Counted from the stretch's first letter, positions 15,596 through 24,594 are shown. The stretch: 38,544 nucleotides of DNA from an uncultured Planctomycetaceae bacterium (GCA_946408825.1 CAMJTU010000037.1:1-38544); one strand, 5' to 3'. Translations and numbers: made by a program. The notes: generated from the sequence alone by a model not told the origin.

Positions 15596-15806
15596 TCGGC
15601 AGTTGAGTTCGTCTTCCTGACGACGCTCTGGACGTCGCGTTTCCGTTTTGTTTAACGGCGAAAGACGTCGCTTCGCCAAAGTTTACCAAGATAAATTTTT
15701 AAATAGCCCTTGCGAAATCTCGAGCTGGGGTTAGAATAAAAGACGACCTTTCCCGATTGGGGTTGGTCAATTAAAGACAGCTTGCGCGGAGTCGGTCGTT
15801 TTTTTT
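15596..15806 (+). ncRNA. Candidate structured ncRNA or attenuator leader
   Basis: The segment between the promoter at 15561-15589 and eight T at 15799-15806 is non-coding and rich in pairing. GGCGAA/TTCGCC, CGTT/AACG and CGTC/GACG hairpins lie in the first half. Near the end GACC (15745-15748) can pair with GGTC (15765-15768), helped by TCCC/GGGG inside. Alternatively AAAAGACGACC (15738-15748) pairs with GGTCG plus the T run (15794-15804). The two folds exclude each other. It could be a stand-alone RNA of about 210 nt (6S-like in size, not recognised as 6S) or a leader controlling the AMMECR1-Memo gene. Confidence 0.4.
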
Positions 15807-16164
15807 GATCGGCGTTACATAAGAGAATACCGCGACTTAAGTAGTCGCTCCCGCGCGCCAGCCGTCGCAGACGTAATGATCGTTTCGGTTCCCTTTGTCG
15901 TCACCCTACGGAATGCAAGCGCCGTTGCGGGATCCGAGCCATGTGAGATCTAACGTTCTGCGACGGCTTTTTTTATGGCTTCTTTTGCTTTTCCTTGAAC
16001 TTACTATCCCGACGACTCCGACGTGTTTCGCGATCCGTCGCAAACGTTTCTCATACCTCGGCGCTTCTCCTTTCTCGACTTTGAAAGCGTTTTCGGATAT
16101 ACTCTTGAACGTAGTCTGGGGCGCGTCCCCGCCGTTGCAATTGACAGTGTTTGAAAGTGATAAT

Positions 16165-17772
16165 ATGAGCGAACTTATGAATTCAGACGCGCAACCGTCG
16201 CCTAAACCTGATTTGACGGCGGAAACGATGGAGCGTCTTTTTTTCTGGGCGCGCGATCGCGTCGCGTCGGTTGTAGCGTCCTTGCCTTCTCCCGACGTTT
16301 CCTCGCTTGGCGACGTTGGAAATTTGCCTGTCTTGGGCGCTTTTGTCAGTTTCAAAAAGCGTGGACGGTTACGTTCTTGCATGGGTTACATGAGCGAAGG
16401 AATTCGTCTAGGCGAAGCGCTTGATTCTTCTTCTGTGACCGCCGCGTTACGTGATCCTCGTTTTCCTCCGATTAGCGCAAACGAATTGTACGACCTTGAT
16501 TTAGAGGTTTGGATCCTCGGCGCGATGCGAGAAATTCAGGAGCAGGGCGACGCGCGACGCGACGCTTTTACGATTGGTCGCGACGGTCTTCAGATCGTTG
16601 GTCGCGGTCGGCGAGGGTTGCTTCTTCCCAGCGTTCCCGTAGAACTTGGGTGGAATCCGGATCAATTTCTTGAAGGACTCTGCGATAAGGCCGGCCTGTC
16701 GCGCGGCGCTTGGAAGTCGGACGACGTTCGTCTTTTTGCGTTTGAAGGCGTTTCTTTTAAAAAACCTTTCGTTTGGCATGTCAGTAGAAATCCAGAACTT
16801 GCGAAAGTTGTCGAACGATTGCAAAACGCGCCCGACGCGTCGTCGCAAAACGTCGGACGCCCGACGTTCTCTTTTAATCCGAGCTTTTTCGGGTTAAACG
16901 CCCCGCCAACCCGAACACGACAGAATTCTCGCGATTTTGCGTCGCAAACGCGGCCCGCCGCCGTCGCCGGCATGTTTTATCCCGGCGACGCAAAAGAACA
17001 AAACGCCGCTCTCGACGAGATTGAAAGTAGTTTTATCGTGTCTCCGGAGGATTCTCGCGCTAGCGCCGCGATGATTCCCCATGCCGGATGGATCTATTCC
17101 GCAAGTCTAGCGATGAAAACGTTACGGCGCCTTGAACCTTCCGAGACAATCGTCGTCTTAGCTCCGAAGCACCGACCCGAGGGCGCTAATCTTGCCGTTA
17201 TGCCTTACGGCGCATGGGATTATAAAGGCGGAACGATTCCGAACGACCTCGAGTTTGTCGACGCGTTTGTCGACGCGATTCCAGAGTTTCAAAAAGATCC
17301 GATCGCGCACCGTTCTGAACATTCGATTGAAGTTCAACTTCCACTTCTGGCGCGACTCTTTCCCAACGCAAAGGTTGTCGGCGTCCTTATCGGACGGGCT
17401 GCTCAGAGCGAATTGGACTCGATGGCGGAACGATTCGCGAAGTTTCTGTCAGACCGCGAGAACGCCGGCAAACGTCGCCCTGCGCTCGTTATTTCGAGCG
17501 ATATGAACCATTATGCAGACGACGCGTCGACGCGTCGGATCGACAAAATCGCGACCGACGCGCTTGAAACGACCGACCCTGCCGAACTCCTGCGAACCGT
17601 CGTCGGACGCCGTATTTCCATGTGCGGAATTTTGCCCGCCTATTTCACGCTTAAGACGCTCAAGACTCGAGGCGAATTTTCCAGCGCGATTCGCGTCGGC
17701 TATGCGACGAGCGGAGACGCGAGCGGCGATCGAGAACGCGTCGTCGGGTATGCGGGCTATCTTTTCCGGTAG
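16165..17772 (+). CDS. AMMECR1-Memo fusion protein (AmmeMemoRadiSam proteins A and B)
   Basis: A 535-residue two-domain protein. Residues about 10-200 are an AMMECR1 domain, with LRSCMG near residue 68 (family form LRGCIG), then EVWIL and a long GLLLPSVPVELGW segment. Residues 199-261 are a Ser/Pro/Arg linker. Residues 262-535 are a Memo domain, starting RPAAVAGMFYPG. It has the putative metal-site residues in MIPHAGW, APKHRPEG and SMCGILPA, plus EHSIEVQLPLL and SSDMNHY. The two families are usually separate proteins encoded with a radical SAM enzyme; that partner is not in this window. Their biochemical role is unknown. I used ATG 16165. The frame stays open to TTG 15895, where a hydrophobic stretch would be added, but no ribosome binding site supports that start. 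Confidence 0.88.
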   Translation: MSELMNSDAQPSPKPDLTAETMERLFFWARDRVASVVASLPSPDVSSLGDVGNLPVLGAFVSFKKRGRLRSCMGYMSEGIRLGEALDSSSVTAALRDPRFPPISANELYDLDLEVWILGAMREIQEQGDARRDAFTIGRDGLQIVGRGRRGLLLPSVPVELGWNPDQFLEGLCDKAGLSRGAWKSDDVRLFAFEGVSFKKPFVWHVSRNPELAKVVERLQNAPDASSQNVGRPTFSFNPSFFGLNAPPTRTRQNSRDFASQTRPAAVAGMFYPGDAKEQNAALDEIESSFIVSPEDSRASAAMIPHAGWIYSASLAMKTLRRLEPSETIVVLAPKHRPEGANLAVMPYGAWDYKGGTIPNDLEFVDAFVDAIPEFQKDPIAHRSEHSIEVQLPLLARLFPNAKVVGVLIGRAAQSELDSMAERFAKFLSDRENAGKRRPALVISSDMNHYADDASTRRIDKIATDALETTDPAELLRTVVGRRISMCGILPAYFTLKTLKTRGEFSSAIRVGYATSGDASGDRERVVGYAGYLFR

Positions 17773-17842
17773 AAAACAGTTAGAAACGAATATTTGGTTC
17801 TTCTTGTCGCTTTGTTGACGCGACGTCATATGAGGTTTGACG

Positions 17843-19924
17843 ATGAAATTTTCCCGTTTAACGTTTTCATTTATTTTGATTGCGTCGAGCGTAACCGCGC
17901 TTTGCGACGCTCAGGAAACAAAGACGATCGTCGCCGGATCGGACGAGAGCGCGCCCGTCGCTCAGAAAATAGACTTCGCCTCGAGCGGAGCCGCGTTTCT
18001 TTCCGACGGGTGGCTTGCGGAGTTTGCCGTTCCTCCGCGTGTTTGGAGACCGTTGCAAATAGTTCATGGGCGAGACTTAACAGACCCCAAAACGTCGGAA
18101 TATTATCGCGACGAGTGCGGTCTTGGCGGACTCGTCGTCAACGTCGGCGGGCCCGGATATGTCCGTAACGAGGAGAATTGGGCGCGTTTTGTAAAGGGCG
18201 TCCAGAATCTTCACGACGCAGGATTACGCGTGTGGATCTACGACGAGGACGGTTATCCGAGCCTCGAGGCCGGAGGCGTGACGCTTGAAGGTCGTCCGGA
18301 ACTTCAAGCGCTTGAACTCGCGTTTGATCCCGAACATGATCCGCCGTACTATGTCCGCGACTGCTACGAGTTTACCCATTCAAGCAACAACGTCGCGCGG
18401 GCAAGACGTTATCCTAATCCTCTCAATCCCGAAGCGACGAAACGTTTTATTGACGTTACGCATCGCCGTTATCGAGAAACGCTGGGCAAGGATCTGTACG
18501 ACTACGTCGAAGCGTTCTTTACCGACGAACCCTCGATGATGGCGGCAAATCTCGGGATTATTCAAGAGGAACATATTCGCTCGCGCGTTCCTGTCGACGA
18601 TCCTCTTGATCCCGACAAAAAATGTCTTCCCGTCGTCTCATGGTTCGACGACGTCGAAGCGAAATATTTCGAAAAATATGGCGAAGAATTGAGACCGAAA
18701 TTCGCGTCCCTCTTTTCCGGCGACACGGCGGAGGATAAAAAAGTTCGACGTCAGTTCTGGTCGCTCCTCGGAGAACTCGATTGCGAACGTTACTATGGCC
18801 AAATTCAGAACTTTTGCAGAGAGGATCCCAACGGCCCCGTCGCGTCGGGACACACGCTTTATGAGGAAAATCTCATCATGCATGTGTCGCTAGACGGAAA
18901 CAAAATGGACGTCCTTAAAAGGTTTGATATTCCTGGCATGGATATGTTAAATTCTGATCCCGGCGCGTACTTCTTCGGGTGCTGGCTCGCCGCCGCGTTT
19001 CCGTGTTCCGCAGCCGAGTTCATTGGGGGACGGCGCGTGATGACGGAGATCAGCGATTTTTCACAACTCAACTCGGGCGACCGTAAACCTGTCGATCTTG
19101 CGAAAATGGAAGCCGCCGCCGGTTGGCAGGCGGCGTTCGGCGTGACCGACTTCACGCTTTACTATTCGATCGGAGGCGCCGAATACCGTAACGAAGAGAC
19201 ACACCGCGACTACTGCCGTTTTGTCGGACGACTTAACGCGGTTCTCTTCGACGCGACGCCCGTCCGACCAATTCTTTTGTATTATCCGATTGAAGAACTC
19301 CAGTCTGAATTTATACCCGTGGCGAGAAAATACGACCCCGAAACGCAGTCTGAACGCGCTCAGCAGATCAAGAGTTCGTTCGATTTGCTCGGCGCCGGAC
19401 TTTCTCGGATTCAAACTTCGTTCTGCGTCGCCGATCGCAAAACGCTCGACAGTCTGACGAAGAATCCGAAGAACGTCCAAGAGTCGGAGACGCTTAAGGG
19501 CAAATATCGCGGCGTTATCTTTCCGCGCTGGTCGGAGAATATCGACTATGATTGGGCGGATCCTGATTTTCGCGTTTATCGTGTTTCTGAAGATCGACCG
19601 ATTAACGTCTGGGAAGACGTCGCGCGCGAGCTTGGCGACTTTGCCGGACCGCGTCTTACGCCAGTTCCCGGAAATCCTTATTTTGTCGAGGGCGCGTTTG
19701 AACGCGACGGGCGTTTGATTTTCGTCGTGACCAACGTCGTGGGCGAACCCTATCGCGGCGCGCTAAAGCTGACTGGGATTGACTCTGAATTTGAGTCGAA
19801 CGAGTGGTTCGTTTTGAATCCTCACGACGGCTCCGTCAAGACTTTTAACGCAGACGAGAATCAATTTCAGACAGAAGTCGCCGGTCTTCAAACGCTGATC
19901 TTTGTTTCGCCGAAAGTTAAGTAG
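17843..19924 (+). CDS. Secreted GH106-like glycoside hydrolase
   Basis: A 693-residue exported protein. Residues 1 to about 24 are a signal peptide (MKFSRLTFSFILIASSVTAL). The body resembles large TIM-barrel glycosidases of the GH106 (alpha-L-rhamnosidase) type. VWIYDEDGYPSLEAGG, around residue 131, matches the WLYDE-GYPSG-AGG pattern common there. FFTDEPS, near residue 225, supplies a candidate catalytic acid. The family call is by motif only and the exact substrate is open. GAGG precedes ATG 17843. The gene starts 70 bases after the AMMECR1-Memo gene and may be cotranscribed with it, although the functions look unrelated. No carbohydrate-binding module was recognised. Confidence 0.68.
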   Translation: MKFSRLTFSFILIASSVTALCDAQETKTIVAGSDESAPVAQKIDFASSGAAFLSDGWLAEFAVPPRVWRPLQIVHGRDLTDPKTSEYYRDECGLGGLVVNVGGPGYVRNEENWARFVKGVQNLHDAGLRVWIYDEDGYPSLEAGGVTLEGRPELQALELAFDPEHDPPYYVRDCYEFTHSSNNVARARRYPNPLNPEATKRFIDVTHRRYRETLGKDLYDYVEAFFTDEPSMMAANLGIIQEEHIRSRVPVDDPLDPDKKCLPVVSWFDDVEAKYFEKYGEELRPKFASLFSGDTAEDKKVRRQFWSLLGELDCERYYGQIQNFCREDPNGPVASGHTLYEENLIMHVSLDGNKMDVLKRFDIPGMDMLNSDPGAYFFGCWLAAAFPCSAAEFIGGRRVMTEISDFSQLNSGDRKPVDLAKMEAAAGWQAAFGVTDFTLYYSIGGAEYRNEETHRDYCRFVGRLNAVLFDATPVRPILLYYPIEELQSEFIPVARKYDPETQSERAQQIKSSFDLLGAGLSRIQTSFCVADRKTLDSLTKNPKNVQESETLKGKYRGVIFPRWSENIDYDWADPDFRVYRVSEDRPINVWEDVARELGDFAGPRLTPVPGNPYFVEGAFERDGRLIFVVTNVVGEPYRGALKLTGIDSEFESNEWFVLNPHDGSVKTFNADENQFQTEVAGLQTLIFVSPKVK

Positions 19925-20064
19925 GTAGACGTCGGCGTTTTCGCCAGACGTTCTAGACGGCTTGAAATTGACGCTTTTCCGGCGTTTGACGCGTTGCGCC
20001 TAGCGTCGGGAAAGCGTCTTTGGAGGATTGTCGACCTCTTTTGCGCTTACTTCTGCAGAAAGGC

Positions 20065-20092
20065 TTGAACTTCTTTGGACGTCGGATAAAAT
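20065..20092 (+). promoter_or_regulatory. tmRNA promoter candidate
   Basis: TTGAAC (20065-20070), a 16-base spacer, and TAAAAT (20087-20092). Transcription would start near 20099, nine bases before the mature tmRNA 5' end. Confidence 0.55.
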
Positions 20093-20107
20093 AGCGTCAG
20101 CATCCTC

Positions 20108-20468
20108 GGGGGCGAACTGGGTTCGACCGGGCGGGCGAAGCGTGAATTGCGCGTCGAGGTTGGTCGGCTGGCCTCGTAAAAAGCCGATTAAAAATTTCAA
20201 TTGCCAATAACCAAATGGCTATGGCTGCCTGAGCAAAAGGCAACCCCGAATATGATTCTTAGCCGAAGAGAAGAAATATTTGGTCGTCAAATTCGGATCG
20301 TCTGTCGCCGCGTCAGACACGCGACGGGCTAAATTCTGCTTCTGAATCGTTCCTGCGAAACCGTCGTCGATAAGGGTTCAAGGGAATTAAATCTCAAAGA
20401 ATCGACTACACGCGTAGACGTTCCCGTAGAGACGTCGCGGGACGCGGGTTCAATTCCCGCCGCCTCCA
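20108..20468 (+). ncRNA. ssrA: Transfer-messenger RNA (tmRNA)
   Basis: tmRNA rescues stalled ribosomes and tags the unfinished protein for destruction. The 5' end GGGGGCG (20108-20114) pairs with CGCCTCC (20461-20467), with one G-T pair, and A20468 is the discriminator. The conserved GGGTTCGACCGG motif follows the 5' stem. The 3' T arm has GCGGGTTCAATTCCCGC. The tag frame starts at GCC 20203 and ends with TGA 20230-20232: ANNQMAMAA, with the usual small hydrophobic end. One-piece form, 361 nt. CCA is not encoded. A terminator follows at 20482. Confidence 0.95.
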
Positions 20469-20481
20469 CTCTGAACATGTC

Positions 20482-20522
20482 AGACCTACAAGGCGTAATT
20501 TGCCTTGTGGGTCTATTTTTTT
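20482..20522 (+). terminator. Terminator of tmRNA
   Basis: A 13-bp stem (20482-20494 with 20502-20514, one T-G pair) has a 7-nt loop and is followed by A and seven T. Confidence 0.88.
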
Positions 20523-21040
20523 CTTGGTCTCTTAATAAGAGAGAGGACGATTTTTTATCCTGCGTCCTTTTCCCCAGGGGCGACGCGAGCTCTTGTTTGG
20601 TTTGGTCTCTCAAAACGGAGCGGTCATGAGTTTTCTTCAAAGAAAGACGTCGTCTTCGACGCAACTCGTTTGTTGTGAATGATATTCAGGGTTAGACAGC
20701 GATGTTTCGAGGCTTGTCGGCTCTCGCGCAGATATTAGTCTTTGGTCGACGTCCTACAGACGAGGAACGTCGCGATTGAGAAAAGAAATTCAGCAAGACG
20801 TGGTCATGGCCTTCTCTCAACCTTATTTTAAGATCAGCTCAGATACTGCTGCCGCCTTGGCCGTAAATCGCGAGCAACTCGCGCGTCTTCCGGCGCTGAG
20901 CGGCAAACGGACGTCGTTAGATTTCCGGACAAAACTGTCACGCTGTAACGAAATTCAATTCCGTACGTTATGACGCGTCAAAACCCGTACAAAGCGACAA
21001 TTTGAGAACTGACGTTGAGACGAACGTTCTTTAAATGCGT
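20523..21040. other. Intergenic after tmRNA, no gene seen
   Basis: About 520 bases. A TTG-started frame at 20776-20973 (65 codons) has no ribosome binding site or recognisable family. No att-like repeat of the tmRNA 3' end was seen. Confidence 0.55.
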
Positions 21041-21085
21041 AAAAAAAAATCGGTTTCCAGACTTTTAAACGTCTGAAAACCGATT
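21041..21085 (-). terminator. Terminator of the lipoprotein/DUF1559 pair
   Basis: AATCGGTTT-C-CAGAC pairs with GTCTG-A-AAACCGATT, with one mismatch and an 8-nt loop. On the minus strand nine T follow. Confidence 0.85.
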
Positions 21086-21133
21086 CACAATCACTAAGAC
21101 GTCACGTCCACGTGCGCGACAGCGCTAGAAGAA

Positions 21134-21655
21134 TCAGTGCAGTCCGCCGGAACCTACAGAGATGTTGACCTTCGCGCCGACGTCGAATTCCGCTTCGGCT
21201 CCGCTAGACGTAACTTCTATTTCAGCAGGCGTTTGTGTAGGACGTTTGAATTTTACGTCGATTGTGTCCGCCTGTTGAGCATTAAGTTCGTTGATCTTTT
21301 TATCATATTCTTTCTTAGCTTCCGGATCTTCTGGAGGAACCTCGTTTGGAATCTCGGGAACGAATATTTTCGAAATCAGAACCTTATACTTTCCGGCGGG
21401 AGCGCCCTTAAATTTACCGTCTGTCTTGAGTTCGGCGACTCCTTCGGCGTTGGTTACGCCGCCGACGACGAAGCGGCTTGTGCTGGCGGGATCGTTGAGC
21501 TGAACGGAGGCGCCTTCTAACGGCTGACCGTCCTGAATTACCTTGATCTTGCAGGGGTAGAGTTCGGGGAGATCAGACGGTTTTTTCGGTCCGCCGCATC
21601 CAAAAACGCCCTGAACGGCGATCCCCAGAAGCAAGAGAAGCGCGATTTTACGCAT
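21134..21655 (-). CDS. Lipoprotein with carboxypeptidase-regulatory-like (transthyretin-type) domain
   Basis: A 173-residue lipoprotein. The signal is MRKIALLLLLGIAVQGVFGC, with lipobox VFGC, so Cys20 is lipidated. The mature part reads as a beta-sandwich of the regulatory-domain type (IKVIQDGQPLEGASVQL, GGVTNAEGVAELKTDGKF, PAGKYKVLISK). A long charged helix (DPEAKKEYDKKINELN) and a last beta strand follow. In my experience planctomycetes often encode such lipoproteins directly after DUF1559 genes. Here it is 25 bases downstream of the DUF1559 gene and surely cotranscribed. AAGGAGA precedes the ATG. The binding partner is unknown; an envelope structural or substrate-binding role is inferred. 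Confidence 0.85.
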   Translation of the reverse strand: MRKIALLLLLGIAVQGVFGCGGPKKPSDLPELYPCKIKVIQDGQPLEGASVQLNDPASTSRFVVGGVTNAEGVAELKTDGKFKGAPAGKYKVLISKIFVPEIPNEVPPEDPEAKKEYDKKINELNAQQADTIDVKFKRPTQTPAEIEVTSSGAEAEFDVGAKVNISVGSGGLH

Positions 21656-21680
21656 AAGAATCTCCTTCTGTATTCGAGAG

Positions 21681-22799
21681 TTAGATGCTACTCGTCGTTT
21701 CGCCGCCGCACGGAGTGCCGAGCGCGCCCCAGAGACCGTAAGGACTCTTACCGCTTACAGGACCTGCGACCGGCTCGTTGCCGTCCGTGCGGTTGTCTTG
21801 ACCGGTAACGTTGGTCTCAATCGTGTCGGAAATGAAGCGAACGGATCCGTCTGCCATGACTGCGTTGACGCCGCCGGAATGATTGCTTGACGCAGACGCA
21901 AGGCACCAGCATCCGTCGCCAGAACCGTTTGAACAACTCGGGGAGTTAGGAGGCAGAACGGTGTTAAAGCCGCCGTTGACCGGACGACCGTCGCCGAACC
22001 AATGTCCGCGCCAACTGTTAGTGGACGCCTGACGCATCTGATTCGGGTTGCTCGGGTCGCGAGCGTCGTTCAGACAGGAGGACGCGCTCCATGGACGAAC
22101 CGGGTAAACGCCGCCCTTAATACCGAGGAATCCGTTGCCCGTCATCGGGTTGGTAACCGTTTCGCTCGCCGCGATCGTATTGCTGGTGCCGTCGACGATA
22201 GAGGACATTTTCTTAAACTTTCCAGGGGTAAAAATACCGCGCTGTGAAATTTTCCAGTGGTCGCCGCCGACTTCTTCGTCGCGAAGCTGGTTAGCGTCGA
22301 TACCGTCTCCGTTGCACGCGACGTAATTGGTGCGACCGCCGCCGTTAAGACCGGGTTCGCTGGAATTGCCGTCGGAGGGGCAGAGGATCGTCGGAATGGC
22401 GCCTTTCATGGCGTCGATTGAGCCGCCTTCCCAGACGTAGGGACGGCGATCAAAGATTTCCGTGTAACGCTGACCCTGTTCCATGAACGGGAAAATCTTG
22501 AACGTGGCGCTCCAGTTGTACGTCCATGCGACTTCGCCAAACTGTCCGCCGAACGTGCCGTAAACCCAGCTTTGAGAGGCCGGAAAAGTTCCGTTCGTGT
22601 CGTGATAGTTGTGCAGAGCGATTCCCCACTGTTTGAGGTTGTTCGTGCACTGCATGCGGCGCGCCGCTTCGCGCGCCGCTTGAACGGCGGGAAGCAAAAG
22701 ACCAATTAAGATGCCGATGATAGCGATAACTACCAGAAGTTCGACGAGTGTGAAACCGCGTTTTTCCGCGTTCCTCGTCTTGATAACGATGCGATTCAT
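21681..22799 (-). CDS. DUF1559 protein with type IV pilin-like N-terminus
   Basis: A 372-residue member of the DUF1559 (SBP_bac_10-like) family, greatly expanded in planctomycetes. The N-terminal prepilin motif is GFTLVELLVVIAIIGIL, where cleavage before F and methylation would leave a hydrophobic helix. It is followed by the family signature AVQAAREAARRMQCTNNLKQ and LHNYHD. The C-terminal signature is NHSGGVNAVMADGSVRFI. Several cysteines (SCSNGSGDGCWC) probably form disulphides outside the membrane. AAGGAAA precedes the ATG. It is the first gene of a two-gene unit with the lipoprotein at 21134-21655. Function is unknown; a pseudopilin- or surface-assembly role is usually supposed. Confidence 0.95.
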   Translation of the reverse strand: MNRIVIKTRNAEKRGFTLVELLVVIAIIGILIGLLLPAVQAAREAARRMQCTNNLKQWGIALHNYHDTNGTFPASQSWVYGTFGGQFGEVAWTYNWSATFKIFPFMEQGQRYTEIFDRRPYVWEGGSIDAMKGAIPTILCPSDGNSSEPGLNGGGRTNYVACNGDGIDANQLRDEEVGGDHWKISQRGIFTPGKFKKMSSIVDGTSNTIAASETVTNPMTGNGFLGIKGGVYPVRPWSASSCLNDARDPSNPNQMRQASTNSWRGHWFGDGRPVNGGFNTVLPPNSPSCSNGSGDGCWCLASASSNHSGGVNAVMADGSVRFISDTIETNVTGQDNRTDGNEPVAGPVSGKSPYGLWGALGTPCGGETTSSI

Positions 22800-23573
22800 G
22801 CTGTTTCCTTATAAAAATGCGACTAAATATGTGGTAACGATGGATGAATAAAATCTGTACGACGCCTCAAACTGAAGTCGCGCAAGAAGCAAGAACAACA
22901 ATGGTGAAACGTCAACAGAAGCTATGGAAAGATTCCAAAAACTCTGTTTGACCCGTTATTTAATTAATTTGTTAGATCGAGGAGGTCAAATCGGATGTTA
23001 CATCAAAGTGGAACGCTCGTCAGGGTTAGAAAAATTTTTTCGCAAAACTCTCCGAACCCATCCAAGCGATTCTTAAACCAGTATACCACAGACGTTTTCC
23101 CTTTGCAAGCGTTTTTTGACAGGTCAAAGTTTTTTGAGACAAATTTTCTCTGTTTTTCAGTTATGCGACGCTATAAACGCCCCGATTAACCGAAATAGTC
23201 GCGTCGTCTATTTTTTAGGAACAGCGCCCTGAAATCTCTGATTTATGAGATCAGGCAAATATCGCGCTCTCGGCGGCAATCCTTTGGCGTCTATTCAGTC
23301 GCCGATGTGAAACAGAACCCTCTGTCGCGTCTCCTGTAACGTTGCGACCAACGTCTCAACGGTAGAGATTCCTTTAAGAAAGGACTTGAGGGACCCTGTT
23401 CGACATGTATAATGGGCGCGTGATTGTTTGGCGGTGTTCGAGCGTTTTTCACAGGATGAAAACGCCTCTGAGACCTGCCGGACGACTTGTTTTTGCACAA
23501 GTTCGGTTTCTCTCAATCCTTTCTGTTTGTGATTTGAGCGAGGTAGATAGGGAACGCGCTTTGCGAAAGCGTC
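22800..23573. other. Divergent intergenic region, no gene seen
   Basis: 770 bases between the DUF1559 gene (minus) and the acyltransferase gene (plus). AT-rich in its first part and without credible ORFs. It must hold both promoters; no consensus pair stands out. TTGACA at about 23116-23121 has no matching -10. Confidence 0.55.
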
Positions 23574-24530
23574 ATGTTCGTCGGCGTCGAGTCAGAAATG
23601 AAGAAGTTTTTACGCAACTTTTTAGATTACTCAGTCTATGTTTTTGTTCGCGTGTTTATCTGCTCCGTTCAGTGCGTGCCGCTCGACGTATGTCGTCGCG
23701 TTTCGGAACTTTTGGCGATCCTTTTTGGCGACGTTTTGAAAGTTCGCGGAAAACTTGTCGACGATAATCTCGCTCACGCTTTCCCTGAAAAATCTGCGAA
23801 GGAACGTAGACGTCTCACGAGGAAGATGTGGGAACATCTTTTTCTCATGGTCGCTGAAGTCGCTCACGCGCAGCGTTCGTTGAACGAACTTAATTGGTTT
23901 CGTCATGTGACGATCGAAAACGGTCGCGAACTCTTTTCGGCGCTCCAAGAAGACCGACCTATTATTTTGATTACGGCGCATTTTGGCAATTTTGAAATCG
24001 GCGGTTTTCTTCTCGGACTCCTCGGTTATCCGACTTTTTCCGTCGCACGAAGACTCGACAATCCCTATCTCGATAAGTTTATCGGCGAATTCCGGGGCAG
24101 GACGGGGCAGGTTATTATCGATAAAAACACGGGGTACGAAGAGATTCTCGCCGTACTGGAACATAAAGGAATCATGGCGTTTTTGGCGGATCAGTCGGCG
24201 GGTCGCAAGGGCGCGTGGGTGAAATTTTTTGGGCGACCCGCTTCGGCATACAAAGCGATGGCGCTTATGAGTCTTCAATATGACGCGCCGATTTTCGTTT
24301 GTTACGCGATTCGACAAGACGGCGTTCCTTTGAAGTTTTGCATGAAGATGGTCGCGAAACTCGATCCGCGCGAACTTCCCGAGGGAATTTCGACTGTCCA
24401 GCAGATTACGCAGTGGCATGTGTCGAGGCTTGAAGAACAGGTGCGGCTTGCGCCCGATCAGTACTGGTGGCTCCACAATAGATGGAAGACTTATGGCAAG
24501 AAGTTTGCCGCAGATTGGGGAAAGAACTGA
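23574..24530 (+). CDS. LpxL/HtrB-family lysophospholipid acyltransferase
   Basis: A 318-residue membrane-associated acyltransferase of the lipid A late acylation family (LpxL/LpxM). The N-terminus has one hydrophobic anchor (YSVYVFVRVFICSVQCVPL). The catalytic HX4E motif is H136 to E141 in TAHFGNFE. DQSAGRKGAWVKFFGRPA is the conserved substrate segment, and PDQYWWLHNRWKT is the typical C-terminal signature (YxWxHxRWKT). It would add a secondary acyl chain to lipid A or a related lipid at the inner membrane. ATG 23598 (MKKFLRNFLDYS) fits the family start better than 23574, but both are plausible. The gene stands alone, followed by two tRNA-Asn genes. Confidence 0.9.
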   Translation: MFVGVESEMKKFLRNFLDYSVYVFVRVFICSVQCVPLDVCRRVSELLAILFGDVLKVRGKLVDDNLAHAFPEKSAKERRRLTRKMWEHLFLMVAEVAHAQRSLNELNWFRHVTIENGRELFSALQEDRPIILITAHFGNFEIGGFLLGLLGYPTFSVARRLDNPYLDKFIGEFRGRTGQVIIDKNTGYEEILAVLEHKGIMAFLADQSAGRKGAWVKFFGRPASAYKAMALMSLQYDAPIFVCYAIRQDGVPLKFCMKMVAKLDPRELPEGISTVQQITQWHVSRLEEQVRLAPDQYWWLHNRWKTYGKKFAADWGKN

Positions 24531-24594
24531 CAGCGCGTCGTTGCGAATTATTCGGATTTTTGCGCTGTTTTTGAAGTTTTTTTTAAAATCCCTC

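Noticed and set aside
15895..16164. TTG-started N-terminal extension of the AMMECR1-Memo protein with a hydrophobic stretch
   Set aside because: No ribosome binding site, and AMMECR1 homologues begin near the ATG at 16165. Kept as an alternative only.
16141..16167. TTGACA just before ATG 16165 as a promoter
   Set aside because: The only -10-like sequence overlaps the start codon with a spacer of 12-14 bases, too short for sigma-70.
20028..20210. 60-codon ORF overlapping the tmRNA 5' half
   Set aside because: The DNA is tmRNA; the frame ends inside the tag region by chance.
20776..20973. 65-codon plus-strand ORF after tmRNA
   Set aside because: TTG start without ribosome binding site and no recognisable family; too weak to list as a gene.
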